Positions 18,420 to 30,463 of a DNA stretch of 58,634 bases are shown here, piece by piece. The DNA lies in assembly GCF_002263215.1 (NCBI RefSeq), contig NZ_NLFK01000013.1:1-58634 (forward strand), read 5' to 3'. Every line of letters starts with the position of its first letter. The stretch's first letter is position 1. The translations under genes were made by a program, and so were the position numbers. Under the pieces are notes generated by a model that searched no databases, had not been told where the DNA came from, and saw only the letters and a program-made list of their open reading frames with translations. This DNA is from Actinobacillus seminis (lineage in GTDB: Bacteria; Pseudomonadota; Gammaproteobacteria; Enterobacterales; Pasteurellaceae).

Positions 18420-19400
18420 CTATGCTTGTTCAACGAGGCGTTTAATTTCGGCTTGCGATTGTAGTAATTCCGCTTTGGTGAGTGCAAAAACGCCTAAGCC
18501 ACCATTTTTTAATTCAACCCAGCGAAACGGAACCGTTGGCAATTGTTCGACGAGGTGCACCATGCTGTTCCCGACTTCGCATACTAACACGCCATTGTCG
18601 TTAAGATAATCGGCGGCATATAGTAAAATTTGTTTAGTGGCGTATAATCCGTCGGCACCGGATCCGAGCGCTATTTCCGGTTCGTGATGGAATTCTTCCG
18701 GCATCTCTGCTAAGTCTTCCGCATCTACATACGGCGGATTGGTCACGATAAGATCATAATGATCCTGTGGCAATTGGCGAAATAAATCTGATTGTATCGG
18801 GATTACGCGATGGGCGAGTTGATATCGCTCAATATTGATTTCCGCCACATTTAACGCATCCACAGATAAATCAACCGCATCCACTTCCGCTTGCGGAAAT
18901 TGCTCGGCGCAGGCGATAGCGATACAGCCGCTGCCGGTACACATATCTAAAATACGCGTTGGTGATTGGGTTAATAAACCGGCAAATTTTTCTTGAATCA
19001 GCGCGCTGATCGGCGAGCGCGGAATGATGACGCGTTCATCTACATAAAATTCCAATCCGCAAAACCAAGCGCTGTTGGTGAGATAGGCAACGGGAATACG
19101 TTGATTAATGCGTTGTGTTACCAATTCAATGATGGTTTCTTTTTCTGTTTGAGTGAGACGGGACGGATAAAAGGCTACGGGAAAATCGGGAGGCAGCTGC
19201 AGCGCCGAGAAAACCAATTGTTGTGCTTCATCCCAGCCATTATCATAACCATGACCATAATAAATTTCTGCGCGGTTGAACATAGACAATGTCCAGCGTA
19301 AATAATCTTGGATGGAATGCAGATCTTGCGTAATTTGTGAGGCAAGTAATTGCGGATCAATAATATCGTTGTCGGGATCGAGGTGAAAATGGGTATTCAT
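18420..19400 (-). CDS. prmB: 50S ribosomal protein L3 glutamine methyltransferase PrmB
   Basis: N5-glutamine methyltransferase that modifies ribosomal protein L3 (uL3). It is 326 residues, with an N-terminal helical domain, the SAM-binding motif [16 protein letters not shown] and the substrate-glutamine motif [11 protein letters not shown] near residue 220. PrmB is told from PrmC by the family stretch [15 protein letters not shown] and by the divergent smrB neighbour, which is the E. coli arrangement. An ATG at 19400 lies downstream of a weak AAGGAT. Confidence 0.92.
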   Translation of the reverse strand: MNTHFHLDPDNDIIDPQLLASQITQDLHSIQDYLRWTLSMFNRAEIYYGHGYDNGWDEAQQLVFSALQLPPDFPVAFYPSRLTQTEKETIIELVTQRINQRIPVAYLTNSAWFCGLEFYVDERVIIPRSPISALIQEKFAGLLTQSPTRILDMCTGSGCIAIACAEQFPQAEVDAVDLSVDALNVAEINIERYQLAHRVIPIQSDLFRQLPQDHYDLIVTNPPYVDAEDLAEMPEEFHHEPEIALGSGADGLYATKQILLYAADYLNDNGVLVCEVGNSMVHLVEQLPTVPFRWVELKNGGLGVFALTKAELLQSQAEIKRLVEQA

Positions 19401-19540
19401 AGGCTATCCTTCGTCAAGTAAGCGAAAATTTGTTATGATAATGATATGGCACTATTTTATGTCAAGTCGGTGATCAAAATCGACATTTATATCCGATTAT
19501 TTTTACAATTCAGAAAAATTTTTATCATCATAAGAAAACT

Positions 19541-20047
19541 ATGTTAAAAGAAGAAGATATTGCTTTGTTTCGTGAAGCGATCAAAGGAACAAAAAAATTG
19601 CGGCAAAATGAGTTTGTGCCGCCACGGGGGAAAAATAGACGAAAAAAAGAGGAAATTCGCAGTCTTCGTGAAACAGAAGATACGCTGTTTTTCTTCTCGG
19701 ACGAATATGAGCCCTTATTGGAAGAAGAAAGTGCGGTCAAATATTTACGTGAAAATGAAGACAGTTATTTGTTGAAACAATTACGCCGCGGCGATTTTTC
19801 CCCACAAATTTTTTTAGATTTACATGGCTTAACCAAAGATGAAGCCAAATTGGAGCTGGCGGAATTAATTCTTGCCTGTGAAAAAGCGCATTTATATTGC
19901 GCCGGCGTGATGACCGGATATGGCACTTATACTTTAAAACGCCAAATTCCCCGCTGGTTGGTGCAACATCCGCGTGTGCGCGCTTTGCATCAAGCGCCGA
20001 AAGCGTGGGGCGGGGAAGCGGCGATTTTAATGCTGTTGGATGTGTAA
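19541..20047 (+). CDS. smrB: Smr-domain protein SmrB
   Basis: SmrB is a ribosome-rescue endonuclease that cuts mRNA between collided ribosomes. The 168-residue protein has the SmrB N-terminal region (LFREAIKGTKKL, later DTLFFFSDEYEPLL) and the C-terminal Smr domain with IFLDLHGLTKDEAK and a QAPKAWGGEAAILML end. The usual HGxGxHxLK-type loop reads TGYGTYTLK here, so the first His of that motif is Thr; DLHG is intact. It is divergent from prmB. An uptake signal lies inside at 19729-19737. Confidence 0.88.
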   Translation: MLKEEDIALFREAIKGTKKLRQNEFVPPRGKNRRKKEEIRSLRETEDTLFFFSDEYEPLLEEESAVKYLRENEDSYLLKQLRRGDFSPQIFLDLHGLTKDEAKLELAELILACEKAHLYCAGVMTGYGTYTLKRQIPRWLVQHPRVRALHQAPKAWGGEAAILMLLDV

Positions 20048-20162
20048 AAAATGGCATTCACGGACGCTACGCTGTTGAATTTTTCCGAGTATTGCGAGTA
20101 AAAGGTTATCGGATTTTGCTTGATTTGTGTATAATTGCATCAAGTGATGGAAGGAAGGGGAT

Positions 20163-20789
20163 ATGAGTCAGTTTTTTTATGTTCATCCGGAAAATCCACA
20201 AGCGCGTTTGATTAATCAAACAGTGGAAATTTTACGGAAAGGTGGCGTTATCGTTTATCCGACAGATTCAGGATATGCGTTGGGCTGTTTAGTCGGCGAT
20301 AAGCACGCCATGGATAGAATTGTGCAAATCAGGCAGCTACCGGAAGGGCATAATTTTACGTTGGTATGCAGCGATTTGTCGGAATTATCCACGTATTCTG
20401 TGGTGACCAATAGTGCTTATCGGTTGATTAAAAATAATACGCCCGGGCGTTATACGTTTATTTTAACTGCCACCAAAGAATTGCCGCGACGTTTGATGAC
20501 CTCGAAACGCAAAACCATTGGTCTGCGCGTGCCGGATAATCAGATTGCGTTGGAATTGCTGAAAGCGTTAAATGAACCGTTGTTATCTTGTTCGTTGATG
20601 CTGCCCGGCGAAGATCATATCACCCAATCGGATCCGGAGGAAATTCGCGATCGTCTGGAGCGCCAAGTGGATTTGATTATTCATGGCGGTTATTTAGGAC
20701 AAGACCCAACGACGGTGGTGGATTTGACGGAGGGAACGCCGGTTATTTTACGTGAAGGAAGCGGAGCTACCGCCCCTTTTATCGGATAA
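20163..20789 (+). CDS. yciO: YciO/Sua5/YrdC family protein
   Basis: A 208-residue protein of the Sua5/YrdC/YciO family. The core GGVIVYPTDSGYALGCLVGD binds ATP in the TsaC members; YciO itself has unclear activity. The conserved RSTIGLR-like site reads KRKTIGLRVPDN. The start at 20163 follows GGAAGGGGAT. It precedes rluB by 45 bases, consistent with the yciO-rluB clustering of enterobacteria. Confidence 0.9.
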   Translation: MSQFFYVHPENPQARLINQTVEILRKGGVIVYPTDSGYALGCLVGDKHAMDRIVQIRQLPEGHNFTLVCSDLSELSTYSVVTNSAYRLIKNNTPGRYTFILTATKELPRRLMTSKRKTIGLRVPDNQIALELLKALNEPLLSCSLMLPGEDHITQSDPEEIRDRLERQVDLIIHGGYLGQDPTTVVDLTEGTPVILREGSGATAPFIG

Positions 20790-20834
20790 ATTTAATTACA
20801 ATGAAAGACGCTTGTGAAAGCGACAAGAGGAAAT

Positions 20835-21812
20835 ATGAAAGTAAAGAATACAAACTCTCGCCTAAAAGCACCGCACTTTGAGAAAAAATCCGCGGAAAAA
20901 AAGGGAAAAAGTGCGCCTGTGAATAAGGCGAATGTCAACGCTAAAGCAAAAGTAGATGGCGAGAAATTGCAAAAAGTCTTGGCGCGCGCCGGTCAAGGAT
21001 CGCGACGCGAAATTGAGGCGATGATTGCGGAAAATCGTATCAGCGTGGATGGAAAAGTCGCAACTTTAGGTGATCGGATTGATGTGCATTCCGGTGTAAA
21101 AGTGCGTATTGACGGTCATGTTGTCAATTTATTACACGCGCAAAAAGAAGTGTGTCGTGTGTTGATGTATTACAAACCGGAAGGCGAGCTTTGTACTCGT
21201 CATGATCCGGAGGGACGGGCGACGGTATTTGATCGTTTGCCGCGCTTAACAGGGTCTCGTTGGATTGCGGTTGGGCGCTTGGATATTAATACTTCCGGTT
21301 TATTGTTGTTTACTACCGATGGTGAATTAGCCAATCGTTTGATGCATCCGAGTCGGGAAGTGGAACGCGGATATTCAGTTCGGGTATTCGGGCAAGTGGA
21401 TGAATCGATGCTTCAGCGTTTGAAAAAAGGGGTTCAATTGGAAGATGGTCCGGCAAGTTTTAAGTCAATTAAAGCGGCGGGTGGGCAAGGGATGAATCAG
21501 TGGTTTGATGTAACCTTGATGGAGGGGCGTAATCGTGAAGTCCGTCGTCTGTGGGAATCACAAGGGATTCAAGTCAGCCGTTTAATTCGTATTCGCTATG
21601 GTAATATTCATTTGATGAAATCATTGCCTCGCGGGGGGTGGGAAGAAATGAATTTGACCAATGTAAATTATTTGCGTGAATTGGTCGGTCTTCCCCCGGA
21701 AACAGAAACGAAACTTGATGTAAATAAACCAAAACGTCGTCCAAAAACGAATCAAATTCGTAAAGCGGTTAAACGTTATGGGGAATTAAGTAAGCGTTAT
21801 AAGAAATCCTAA
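20835..21812 (+). CDS. rluB: 23S rRNA pseudouridine(2605) synthase RluB
   Basis: Makes pseudouridine 2605 in 23S rRNA. A charged N-terminal extension is followed by an S4 RNA-binding domain ([20 protein letters not shown]) and the RsuA-type catalytic domain with [20 protein letters not shown], where the Asp is the nucleophile, and [19 protein letters not shown] basic C-terminal tail ends in [13 protein letters not shown]. The ATG at 20835 follows AAGAGG. An uptake signal lies near the 5' end at 20870-20878. Confidence 0.93.
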   Translation: MKVKNTNSRLKAPHFEKKSAEKKGKSAPVNKANVNAKAKVDGEKLQKVLARAGQGSRREIEAMIAENRISVDGKVATLGDRIDVHSGVKVRIDGHVVNLLHAQKEVCRVLMYYKPEGELCTRHDPEGRATVFDRLPRLTGSRWIAVGRLDINTSGLLLFTTDGELANRLMHPSREVERGYSVRVFGQVDESMLQRLKKGVQLEDGPASFKSIKAAGGQGMNQWFDVTLMEGRNREVRRLWESQGIQVSRLIRIRYGNIHLMKSLPRGGWEEMNLTNVNYLRELVGLPPETETKLDVNKPKRRPKTNQIRKAVKRYGELSKRYKKS

Positions 21813-21858
21813 GAAAAACTACCGCACTTTTGCACGCCTTGATGCAAAAATGCGGTGA

Positions 21859-22845
<987 letters not shown>

Positions 22846-23035
22846 GTGGCGTGGCTGAATGCGAAAATGAATAAAGTGCGGTGATTTTTATCGCATTTTT
22901 TATCGCCTTTCCTCTTATGTTTTTTGCTTTTCTTGATAGCGAATGAAATGGTGCTCACAGAAAAAAGATGTCTTTTTAGTGGATTTATGTAAGAATAAGG
23001 CTTTATTTTTTAATTTATTCGTTATAGGAAACACT

Positions 23036-23863
23036 ATGTCAAACTTGCAAAATATCATTGAAGCGGCATTTGAGCGTCGCGCCGACATTACGCCAAAAAC
23101 CGTTGATGCGCAAACGCGTGCGGCAATTGAAGATGTGATTGAAGGATTGGATCAGGGGAAATATCGCGTGGCGGAAAAAATTGATGGTGAATGGGTGACC
23201 CATCAATGGTTGAAAAAAGCGGTATTACTTTCTTTCCGCATTAATGATAACGAAATTATTGACGGGGCAGAAACCAAATATTATGACAAAGTACCATTGA
23301 AATTTGCCAATTACACCGCTGAACGTTTTCAACAAGAAGGCTTTCGCGTAGTGCCGTCAGCAACTGTGCGTAAAGGCGCGTATATTGCTAAAAACACCGT
23401 ATTAATGCCATCTTATGTCAATATCGGTGCCTATGTTGGCGAAGGCACCATGGTCGATACTTGGGCAACCGTGGGATCTTGTGCGCAAATTGGTAAAAAT
23501 GTGCATTTATCCGGTGGGGTGGGTATTGGCGGCGTATTAGAACCGTTACAAGCAAACCCAACCATTATTGGTGACAACTGCTTTATCGGTGCGCGCTCTG
23601 AAGTGGTTGAGGGCGTTATCGTGGAAGACGGTTGTGTTATTTCCATGGGCGTCTTTATCGGTCAATCTACCAAAATTTATGATCGCGAAACCGGCGAAGT
23701 GTTCTACGGACGTGTTCCGGCGGGATCTGTGGTGGTTTCCGGCAGCCTGCCATCTAAAGATGGTAAATATAGCTTATATTGCGCGGTAATTGTGAAAAAA
23801 GTTGATGCGAAAACCTTAGGGAAAGTGGGCATCAACGAATTATTGCGTTCAATCGAAGAATAA
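23036..23863 (+). CDS. dapD: 2,3,4,5-tetrahydropyridine-2,6-dicarboxylate N-succinyltransferase DapD
   Basis: Succinyl-CoA-dependent step of the diaminopimelate and lysine pathway. It is 275 residues: an N-terminal helical domain and a left-handed beta-helix built of hexapeptide repeats ([20 protein letters not shown] and onward), then the C-terminal [18 protein letters not shown]. The ATG at 23036 follows ATAGGAAACACT. The longer open frame from 22943 has no support. It is followed by an uptake-signal dyad terminator. Confidence 0.96.
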   Translation: MSNLQNIIEAAFERRADITPKTVDAQTRAAIEDVIEGLDQGKYRVAEKIDGEWVTHQWLKKAVLLSFRINDNEIIDGAETKYYDKVPLKFANYTAERFQQEGFRVVPSATVRKGAYIAKNTVLMPSYVNIGAYVGEGTMVDTWATVGSCAQIGKNVHLSGGVGIGGVLEPLQANPTIIGDNCFIGARSEVVEGVIVEDGCVISMGVFIGQSTKIYDRETGEVFYGRVPAGSVVVSGSLPSKDGKYSLYCAVIVKKVDAKTLGKVGINELLRSIEE

Positions 23864-23903
23864 TTTGCTTTTAGGGCGGTAGTAAAATTGCCTGTCAAAT
23901 GAA

Positions 23904-23928
23904 AAGTGCGGTCATTTTTACCGCACTT
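23904..23928. terminator. Uptake-signal dyad terminator between dapD and the DNA-mimic gene
   Basis: AAGTGCGGT (23904-23912) and ACCGCACTT (23920-23928) form a 9-bp stem with a 7-base loop, flanked by A on the left and a T7 run on the right. It lies between convergent genes and is suited to terminate both. Confidence 0.85.
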
Positions 23929-23975
23929 TTTTTCGCTTTTGAGTTGAATGATTAACCTAGCATTAGGCTATTTAA

Positions 23976-24299
23976 TTATTTTTTCCAAATAATATGGTAT
24001 TCGCGGTCTTCTTCGCGGTGCGAGATGAGGAGTTTGGCAAAAATATCGTCCATTTCATCTTGTTTATTGACCAAGCCAATCCAAACTTCCGCATAGGCTT
24101 CCGGGTCGATTAAAACGCCGATTTCTTGCTCCCAATCGTCGGCAGTTTCCACAAATTCTACCGCGCCACGTTCTTCAAATTGTAAATTAAACAGCAAAAT
24201 ATCTGCCGGATCGAGGTTTTCGCCTGCCATTTCCAAGAAAATATCATAAGCCATATTAATAGCGGAGTCGGGATCGAGTTTTTGTATATTTTGTGTCAT
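23976..24299 (-). CDS. Putative double-stranded DNA mimic protein (HI1450/YciU family)
   Basis: A 107-residue, strongly acidic protein (DUF440). The sequence [20 protein letters not shown] and the C-terminal [14 protein letters not shown] closely follow what I remember of H. influenzae HI1450, whose structure shows an acidic surface resembling DNA and which has been reported to bind HU. The ATG at 24299 is preferred; the frame open to 24338 adds an unrelated hydrophobic stretch. It is convergent with dapD. Confidence 0.88.
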   Translation of the reverse strand: MTQNIQKLDPDSAINMAYDIFLEMAGENLDPADILLFNLQFEERGAVEFVETADDWEQEIGVLIDPEAYAEVWIGLVNKQDEMDDIFAKLLISHREEDREYHIIWKK

Positions 24300-24456
24300 A
24301 AATTTTCCAAAGCTAAAACAACAAGAGAATTGTATCATAGCATAAAATATTACGTATCATTAGAGAAGAGATGAATGCTAAACCAAAGGGCGTGACTTGT
24401 GGAAAATAATAAGAAAATTACCGCACTTTTGCTGATTTTTGTGCTACATAAAAATA

Positions 24457-24479
24457 AAGCTGGCAAATATTGCCAGCTT
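24457..24479 (-). terminator. Hairpin terminator after ppc
   Basis: A perfect 9-bp stem AAGCTGGCA / TGCCAGCTT (24457-24465, 24471-24479) with a 5-base loop. On the minus strand it is followed by TTATTTTTAT, about 20 bases after the ppc stop codon. Confidence 0.88.
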
Positions 24480-24500
24480 GATAGATGAAATCATTCAATT

Positions 24501-27140
24501 CTAGCCCGTGTTACGCATTCCGGCGGCGATACCTGTGATGGTGATCATCAAGGCTTGCTCAACATCCGGATTTGGATTTTCCGAATTTTCCCGTAAGCGA
24601 CGCAATAATTCCACTTGCAATAAGTTAAGCGGATCAGTGTAAACGTTGCGTAGCGCAATTGATTCCGCGATCCATGGTAAATCAGACATCAATTGATCTT
24701 CATGGGAAAGGGATAACACAGTTTTTATATCAGCGTTAAGCTGTTCGCGCAAGGCTTGTCCGAGATACCATAACTCTTTTTTCACCAAGTGATGATCATA
24801 ATGTTCCGATAACCAAGCGTCGGTTTTACTAAACACCATCTCCAACATCCCGATTCTGGTGGAGAAGAATGGCCACATTTTACACATTTCGACAATGGTT
24901 TCTTGTTGTCCATTTTCGATTGTTTGGCGAATAGCGGCGCCGGCGCCCAGCCATGCCGGTAACATTAAGCGGTTTTGCATCCAAGCGAAGATCCAAGGAA
25001 TGGCACGCAAACTTTCTACGCCACCATTCGGATTACGTTTTGCCGGGCGGGAGCCGAGTGGCAATTTAGATAACTCTTGTTCCGGTGTAGCAGAGCGGAA
25101 ATAAGGTACAAAATCTTTATTGTCGCGCACCACACCGCGATAAACCTCGCAAGAACGAGCGGAAAGCTCATCCATCACGGTGCGCCAATCGGCTTTCGGT
25201 TCAGGCGGCGGCAATAAATTGGCTTGTAAAATGGCACAGGCGTAAAAATCCAAACTGCCGACAGCGACTTCCGGTAAGCCGAGTTTAAAGCGAATCATTT
25301 CCCCTTGTTCCGTTACACGTAAACCGTTTTTCAAAGAACGTGGCGGTTGTGATAATAGCGCAGCGTGTGCCGGTGCGCCACCGCGACCGATAGTACCGCC
25401 ACGACCATGGAACAGGGTTAATTCAATGCCTAATTTTTCACATAAATTCACCAGCTGTTCTTGCGCGCGATATTGTGCCCAAGAGGCTGCCATCATACCG
25501 GCATCTTTGGCACTGTCGGAATAACCGATCATCACCATTTGTTGATTATTGATCACACCACGATACCAACCAATGTTGAATAATTGGGTCATCACTTCTT
25601 CGGAAGCATCTAAGTCATCTAAGGTTTCAAATAACGGAACTACCGGTAAATGATAAGGGACGCCGGCTTCTTTCAGCAGTAAATGCACCGCGAGGATATC
25701 AGATGCGGTACGCGCCATGGAAATAATATAACAAGAAATCACGCCTTCCGGTTGTTCGGCTATCACGCGACAGGTTTCCAACACTTCTTGGGTCTTTTCT
25801 GAGGGGAACCAGTCGCGCGGTAATAATGGGCGGCGTGAGCTAAGTTCGCGAATTAAAAAAGCTTGTTTATCGTTTTCTGTCCATTGCGAATAATCGCCTA
25901 AACCGATATAGCGGGTAATTTCCGCGATAGCATCCGTATGGCGGGTACTTTCTTGGCGGATATCTAAACGTGATAGACTTAATCCGAAACAGCGCACGCG
26001 GCGCAAACAATCCAGCAAATCCCCATTGGCAATAATACGCATACCGCATTGTTGTAACGATTGGTAGCAGTCGTATAGCGGTTCCCAAAGTTGCTCGTCT
26101 TGAGTGAGGATTTCATCTCGCATAATCGTCGGCGTTCTGCCTTCTAATAAACTTCCGTAATAAGCTACGGTTTTGGTTAATTTACTGCGTAAATCTTTGA
26201 TCACCACGCGGTAAGGTTCAAGATGATCACCATATTTAGCACGGAATTCATCCGTACATTGAATGACGGAAAGTTCATCAACTAAGCCTTGAATATCGGC
26301 TAAGAATAATTCTGCGGCTTTCCAACGGTTCATGGCTAATACTTGGCGCGTGGTTTTCGCAGTCACAAACGGATTTCCGTCACGGTCGCCTCCCATCCAA
26401 GATGAAAATTTTACCGGCGCTAAATCAACAGGGTGTTGCACGCCAAAGTTTTTTTCCAAATGAAGATTGAGCTGACGACAAAATTCCGGTACCGCTTTCC
26501 ACAAACTGTTTTCTAATACCGCCATGCCCCATTTAGCTTCGTCCACTGGTGTTGGGCGCTGGGTTCGAATTTCATTGGTGTGCCATGCAAGGGCTATTAA
26601 TTGCATGAGGCGACGTTTTAATTTGCCGGTTTCGGCTTTAGTTAAATCATCATGTTCTAAGCGGCTTAAACAACGGTTGATTTCTACGTGTTTGTGAACT
26701 AAAGAGCGACGAGTGACTTCTGTTGGGTGTGCGGTTAAGACTAATTCAATTAATAAGTTCTCAACGGTTTCAATCACCTTTTCTTTCGCAATATGTTGTG
26801 TTTTTAAGTTTTTAAACAAGGCTTCCAAGGAGCGGGAGGACGCTTCGAGGTCAAAATGTCGGCGCGAAATCGTTTGATATTGTTCGGCGATATTGGTCAA
26901 GTTCAAGAATTGGCTAAATGCACGTGCAACAGGAATAATTTGATCGTCGGAAATAGTTGCCAGCGTGTCCAGCAATTGTTGACGCGCTTTTTCGTCACCG
27001 GATCGTGAGTCACGGGAGAGTACTCGAATATTTTCAATCAGATCCAAAATGTCATTGCCTTGAGCATCACGAATTGTTTCTCCGAGAAAATGCCCAAGCA
27101 TACTGATGTTATTACGCATAGTAGAATATTGTGAGAGCAT
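24501..27140 (-). CDS. ppc: Phosphoenolpyruvate carboxylase
   Basis: Carboxylates phosphoenolpyruvate to oxaloacetate, the anaplerotic step feeding the TCA branch and aspartate synthesis. It is 879 residues, full length. The catalytic His lies in [18 protein letters not shown], the Arg-Gly loop in [17 protein letters not shown], and the C-terminus ends in NTG as the family requires for feedback inhibition. The PYSDSAKD-like element reads [14 protein letters not shown]. Monocistronic, with its own terminator. Confidence 0.97.
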   Translation of the reverse strand: MLSQYSTMRNNISMLGHFLGETIRDAQGNDILDLIENIRVLSRDSRSGDEKARQQLLDTLATISDDQIIPVARAFSQFLNLTNIAEQYQTISRRHFDLEASSRSLEALFKNLKTQHIAKEKVIETVENLLIELVLTAHPTEVTRRSLVHKHVEINRCLSRLEHDDLTKAETGKLKRRLMQLIALAWHTNEIRTQRPTPVDEAKWGMAVLENSLWKAVPEFCRQLNLHLEKNFGVQHPVDLAPVKFSSWMGGDRDGNPFVTAKTTRQVLAMNRWKAAELFLADIQGLVDELSVIQCTDEFRAKYGDHLEPYRVVIKDLRSKLTKTVAYYGSLLEGRTPTIMRDEILTQDEQLWEPLYDCYQSLQQCGMRIIANGDLLDCLRRVRCFGLSLSRLDIRQESTRHTDAIAEITRYIGLGDYSQWTENDKQAFLIRELSSRRPLLPRDWFPSEKTQEVLETCRVIAEQPEGVISCYIISMARTASDILAVHLLLKEAGVPYHLPVVPLFETLDDLDASEEVMTQLFNIGWYRGVINNQQMVMIGYSDSAKDAGMMAASWAQYRAQEQLVNLCEKLGIELTLFHGRGGTIGRGGAPAHAALLSQPPRSLKNGLRVTEQGEMIRFKLGLPEVAVGSLDFYACAILQANLLPPPEPKADWRTVMDELSARSCEVYRGVVRDNKDFVPYFRSATPEQELSKLPLGSRPAKRNPNGGVESLRAIPWIFAWMQNRLMLPAWLGAGAAIRQTIENGQQETIVEMCKMWPFFSTRIGMLEMVFSKTDAWLSEHYDHHLVKKELWYLGQALREQLNADIKTVLSLSHEDQLMSDLPWIAESIALRNVYTDPLNLLQVELLRRLRENSENPNPDVEQALMITITGIAAGMRNTG

Positions 27141-27420
27141 AGAAACCTCTTAGTATAAATAGTAAATAAGATGATAGGTTATTTCATGAACATAGATATA
27201 ACGCAAATTAGCGATAGAGGTCAATGTAATTTTTTAAAAAATTAAAAAATTTAAATTTAGAGAAATAACTTACACTTAAAAAAATCGTTACTAAATTAGT
27301 ATAAATTTAATTGTTATAGCAATGTAATAGATAAATTTTTATTCATCAAATGACAGGAGGAAAGAATAAAAGCGGACGAATAGCGGCATTATCCGCCCGC
27401 AGTAAAAAGCGCGGTTAATT
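27141..27420. other. AT-rich gap between the ppc start and the purR stop
   Basis: About 280 bases without a supported gene. It should hold the ppc promoter on the minus strand. It is very A/T-rich at 27230-27340. I saw no USS core and no clear terminator for the gene to its left. Confidence 0.4.
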
Positions 27421-28425
27421 TTAGATTCGTTTTTTCACTGATTTTCGGATGACTAATTCCGGATAAAGCTCAATAACACGGTGTTCACTATTTTTTTTGC
27501 TGATACGTTCAAATAATAAACTTAATGCCTGCATTCCTAAACGGGCTTTGGATTGGTGAACGGTGGTTAATGGTGGCGAATAAAAACGCGAGGAATGGAT
27601 ATTGTCATAACCGATAATGGAAATATCTTCCGGTACGCGCAAACCTTTTTCTCCGATAGCGGAAATGGCACCCAACGCCATGACATCATTACAACAGAAA
27701 ACCGCAGTTGGTAATTTTTCTTGCGCCAAGATTTTATTCATGCACTCATAACCATCCTCCGGCTCGAAAAAGCCCTCCATAATCCAATCGGGATTGATCG
27801 TTAAATTAGCCTCTTGCATGGCTTTAACAAAACCGTCATAGCGGTTTTTTGCGGTGGTTTTAAAGAGCTCTCCTGCGATAATTCCAATATCTTTATGCCC
27901 ATTTTCGATCAAGTATTTCGTTGCTAAATAACCGCCGTCAAAGCTATGATCTTGAATGAGATCGGTGTAAGGATTGTTTGGCCCCCAATCCATTACCACC
28001 ATGGGGATGCTGGAAAAATCCGCTAATAAATCCAAAGAATCTTGCATATATTCCGCGCACATTACCAAGATGCCATCCACGCGTTTTTTTGCCAACATAT
28101 CAAGATGGTTGCGAATTTTTTCCGGATTATTTTGCGTATTGCATAAAAACAGCGAATACCCTTGGCGATAACAATGTTCTTCGACTGCATGAATAATTTC
28201 AGCAAAATAAGGGGTTTCACTGGTAGTGACGATCATTCCGATAGATTTTGTCGTATTGACTTTTAAGCTGCGCGCTACAGCACTTGGTGAGTAATTTAGG
28301 ACTTTAATTGCCTGCAACACAACATTTTCCGTTTCAGTTGCAACAAAACGGGTTTTATTGATCACATGAGAGACCGTTGTGGTTGAAACGCCCGCCATTT
28401 TTGCTACATCTTTAATTGTTGCCAT
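27421..28425 (-). CDS. purR: HTH-type purine repressor PurR
   Basis: LacI-family repressor of purine biosynthesis, with hypoxanthine or guanine as corepressor. It is 334 residues from the ATG at 28425, which follows GGAGGAGATT. The HTH begins [20 protein letters not shown] and the hinge helix reads [13 protein letters not shown], both as in E. coli PurR; the corepressor domain is complete through ELVIRKSV. purK, a likely regulon member, lies about 9 kb to the right. I did not find a convincing PurR box near either gene. Confidence 0.92.
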   Translation of the reverse strand: MATIKDVAKMAGVSTTTVSHVINKTRFVATETENVVLQAIKVLNYSPSAVARSLKVNTTKSIGMIVTTSETPYFAEIIHAVEEHCYRQGYSLFLCNTQNNPEKIRNHLDMLAKKRVDGILVMCAEYMQDSLDLLADFSSIPMVVMDWGPNNPYTDLIQDHSFDGGYLATKYLIENGHKDIGIIAGELFKTTAKNRYDGFVKAMQEANLTINPDWIMEGFFEPEDGYECMNKILAQEKLPTAVFCCNDVMALGAISAIGEKGLRVPEDISIIGYDNIHSSRFYSPPLTTVHQSKARLGMQALSLLFERISKKNSEHRVIELYPELVIRKSVKKRI

Positions 28426-28563
28426 AATCTCCTCCAAATCGTTTTGACGTCTATTATAATAGAGAAGTAAGCCGGATTAATAGCTTAATGATAAAAATTG
28501 TGAGAGGGTGGCAATATTATAAGTTATTGCCTTGACAGGAGAAGGCGTGTGATAAGTATCTAA

Positions 28564-28588
28564 AAGTGCGGTAATGTTAACCGCACTT
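28564..28588 (-). terminator. Uptake-signal dyad terminator after the HI0040-like gene
   Basis: AAGTGCGGT (28564-28572) and ACCGCACTT (28580-28588) form a 9-bp stem with a 7-base loop, 8 bases after the stop codon of the minus-strand gene ending at 28596. Confidence 0.8.
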
Positions 28589-28595
28589 TTATAGG

Positions 28596-29375
28596 TCAGT
28601 TTAATTGGGTTTTATCCCACGCCAATTCTTGACTTTCCCAACCGATATATTCACCGGAAAATTGCGAGGAGATTTCCTCAAATTGTTCCACATATTTGAA
28701 AATGTCCGTCCCGCTTAAATTCACTTCTTGCTCTAATTTGACGATAAATGCCCTTTCTTCTTCATCCAAGGGAATTGGGATGCCGGTATGTTTTAGGGTT
28801 AAAACGGAAATATTGTGTGTGGCGACATATTCAAGGAACAAATACATATTTTCTTCTTCAGGAAAATGAAAGGTATGCTCGATAAAATAAGTCATATCCA
28901 AACTGCGACCATTTTGTATCAGCATATCCAAAATTTCTTCTGTCGCATTGATTTTCATTTCCAAGGGAGAGGGCAGGAGAAAATCAAAATAAATATCCCA
29001 GTTCGGATCTTGTTGTTCGCTAACGTTTATCACTTGCTCAAAGTCGGCAAGCACCGCTTTTAATGGCGCAGTATCTTGGCAATAAAAATAAAGTGTCGCT
29101 TGTTTATCGGAAAGCATATAACCCACATAGACGGACTGCGGTTGCGCGCTTAATAATGTCGAAAGGCGCAACATTTCTTTGAGCAAGGATTGATAATCTT
29201 CTGTTTGTGGCAATCCGTTTTCTTCCGCCACATAAGGCAGCGAAAATTGCAAAATGGTGCGGTGGGTCGCTTGCGTTTTCTGATAGCATTGGAACAGCGT
29301 TAAGTTTACGGAAAAAATCGCCACTTTTTCTTTGATCATGGAACGATAATTTTGCCAATTTTGTTCTATTTCCAT
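28596..29375 (-). CDS. HI0040-like protein (DUF695 / RraB-like)
   Basis: A 259-residue cytoplasmic protein. The N-terminal part resembles DUF695 and the C-terminal part (SLDMTYFIEHTFHFPEEENM and GIPIPLDEEERAF) resembles the RraB-type domain of ribonuclease E inhibitors. This composition and its place 9 bases after xthA match the H. influenzae HI0040-HI0041 pair as I remember it. Function has not been established; a role in controlling RNA decay would be inference from the C-terminal domain. Confidence 0.72.
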   Translation of the reverse strand: MEIEQNWQNYRSMIKEKVAIFSVNLTLFQCYQKTQATHRTILQFSLPYVAEENGLPQTEDYQSLLKEMLRLSTLLSAQPQSVYVGYMLSDKQATLYFYCQDTAPLKAVLADFEQVINVSEQQDPNWDIYFDFLLPSPLEMKINATEEILDMLIQNGRSLDMTYFIEHTFHFPEEENMYLFLEYVATHNISVLTLKHTGIPIPLDEEERAFIVKLEQEVNLSGTDIFKYVEQFEEISSQFSGEYIGWESQELAWDKTQLN

Positions 29376-29384
29376 AGTCGCTTC

Positions 29385-30188
29385 CTATTTAAATTCAGCC
29401 CAGATCGGCGCATGATCCGACGGTTTTTCCATGGCGCGAATATCCAAAGCGATCCCTGCAGCCACACAATATTGCGCCAGTTCGCGATTTGCCAAAATAT
29501 GATCAATGCGCAACCCACGGTTATCGTCAAACCCTTTGGAACGATAATCAAACCACGAAAAGTGATCATTAACCGTCGGATTTAATTGTCTAAAGGTATC
29601 GACCAAACCGAATTGATACAAACGCTGGTACCATTCGCGTTCTTCCGGTAAAAACGAGCATTTGCCGGTACGCAACCAACGTTTGCGATTTTCTTCGCCG
29701 ATACCAATATCCAAATCAGAGGGGCTGATGTTCATATCGCCCATAATCACGATTGGTTGTTGGGCTGGATGATCTTGTTCTAAATAGCGCTGTAAATCCG
29801 CATAAAACTTGGCTTTGGCTGGAAATTTTGTCTCATGACTGCGGCTTTCGCCTTGTGGAAAATACCCGTTAATCACGGTTAATGTGCCAAAAGAGGTGGT
29901 TAAATCTGCCATAATAATGCGTTTTTGTGCCGCTTGATCGTCGGTTGGAAAACCTTTTCGAATTTGTATTGGCGCCTGTTTTAGCAATAAGGCAACGCCA
30001 TAATGTCCTTTTTGTCCGTGGTGAAAAACGTGATAACCCAAATGTTCAACCAAATTATGCGGAAAGTCTTCATCAGCAACTTTAATTTCCTGTAATCCCA
30101 GTACATCCGGTTGATATTTTTCAATGACTGCTTCCAACTGATGCGGTCTCGCACGTAATCCATTGATATTAAAAGACATTATTTTCAT
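29385..30188 (-). CDS. xthA: Exodeoxyribonuclease III
   Basis: Mg-dependent 3'-5' exonuclease and AP endonuclease of base excision repair. It is 267 residues with the expected catalytic elements: [27 protein letters not shown] (Glu34), [11 protein letters not shown] (Asp, Asn), RIDHILAN (Asp) and the C-terminal [10 protein letters not shown] (Asp, His). The start ATG at 30188 gives the normal N-terminus; the open frame to 30206 adds six residues. The HI0040-like gene follows closely downstream and is probably co-transcribed. Confidence 0.95.
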   Translation of the reverse strand: MKIMSFNINGLRARPHQLEAVIEKYQPDVLGLQEIKVADEDFPHNLVEHLGYHVFHHGQKGHYGVALLLKQAPIQIRKGFPTDDQAAQKRIIMADLTTSFGTLTVINGYFPQGESRSHETKFPAKAKFYADLQRYLEQDHPAQQPIVIMGDMNISPSDLDIGIGEENRKRWLRTGKCSFLPEEREWYQRLYQFGLVDTFRQLNPTVNDHFSWFDYRSKGFDDNRGLRIDHILANRELAQYCVAAGIALDIRAMEKPSDHAPIWAEFK

Positions 30189-30463
30189 AAATCGAAATCC
30201 TGACATTCTATTTTACTAAGTTGTTTTTCATTATACCTTAGATTGACAAAATCTTAATAAAATTGACCGCCCTTCTCGTATAAAATTAAATGATTTTTAT
30301 TTTTAGTTATGTAAATGTTAAGCCTCAATGTGATAAGGAGCACATAAATTATAAAAATATGCCATATAGGTTGCATATTACTTTGCTTTTTCTATTATCA
30401 ATTAGAAAAAACATATTGTCTTATTTTAATTTTAGTTTTTTACATTGAGGGAAAGAACGCGTT

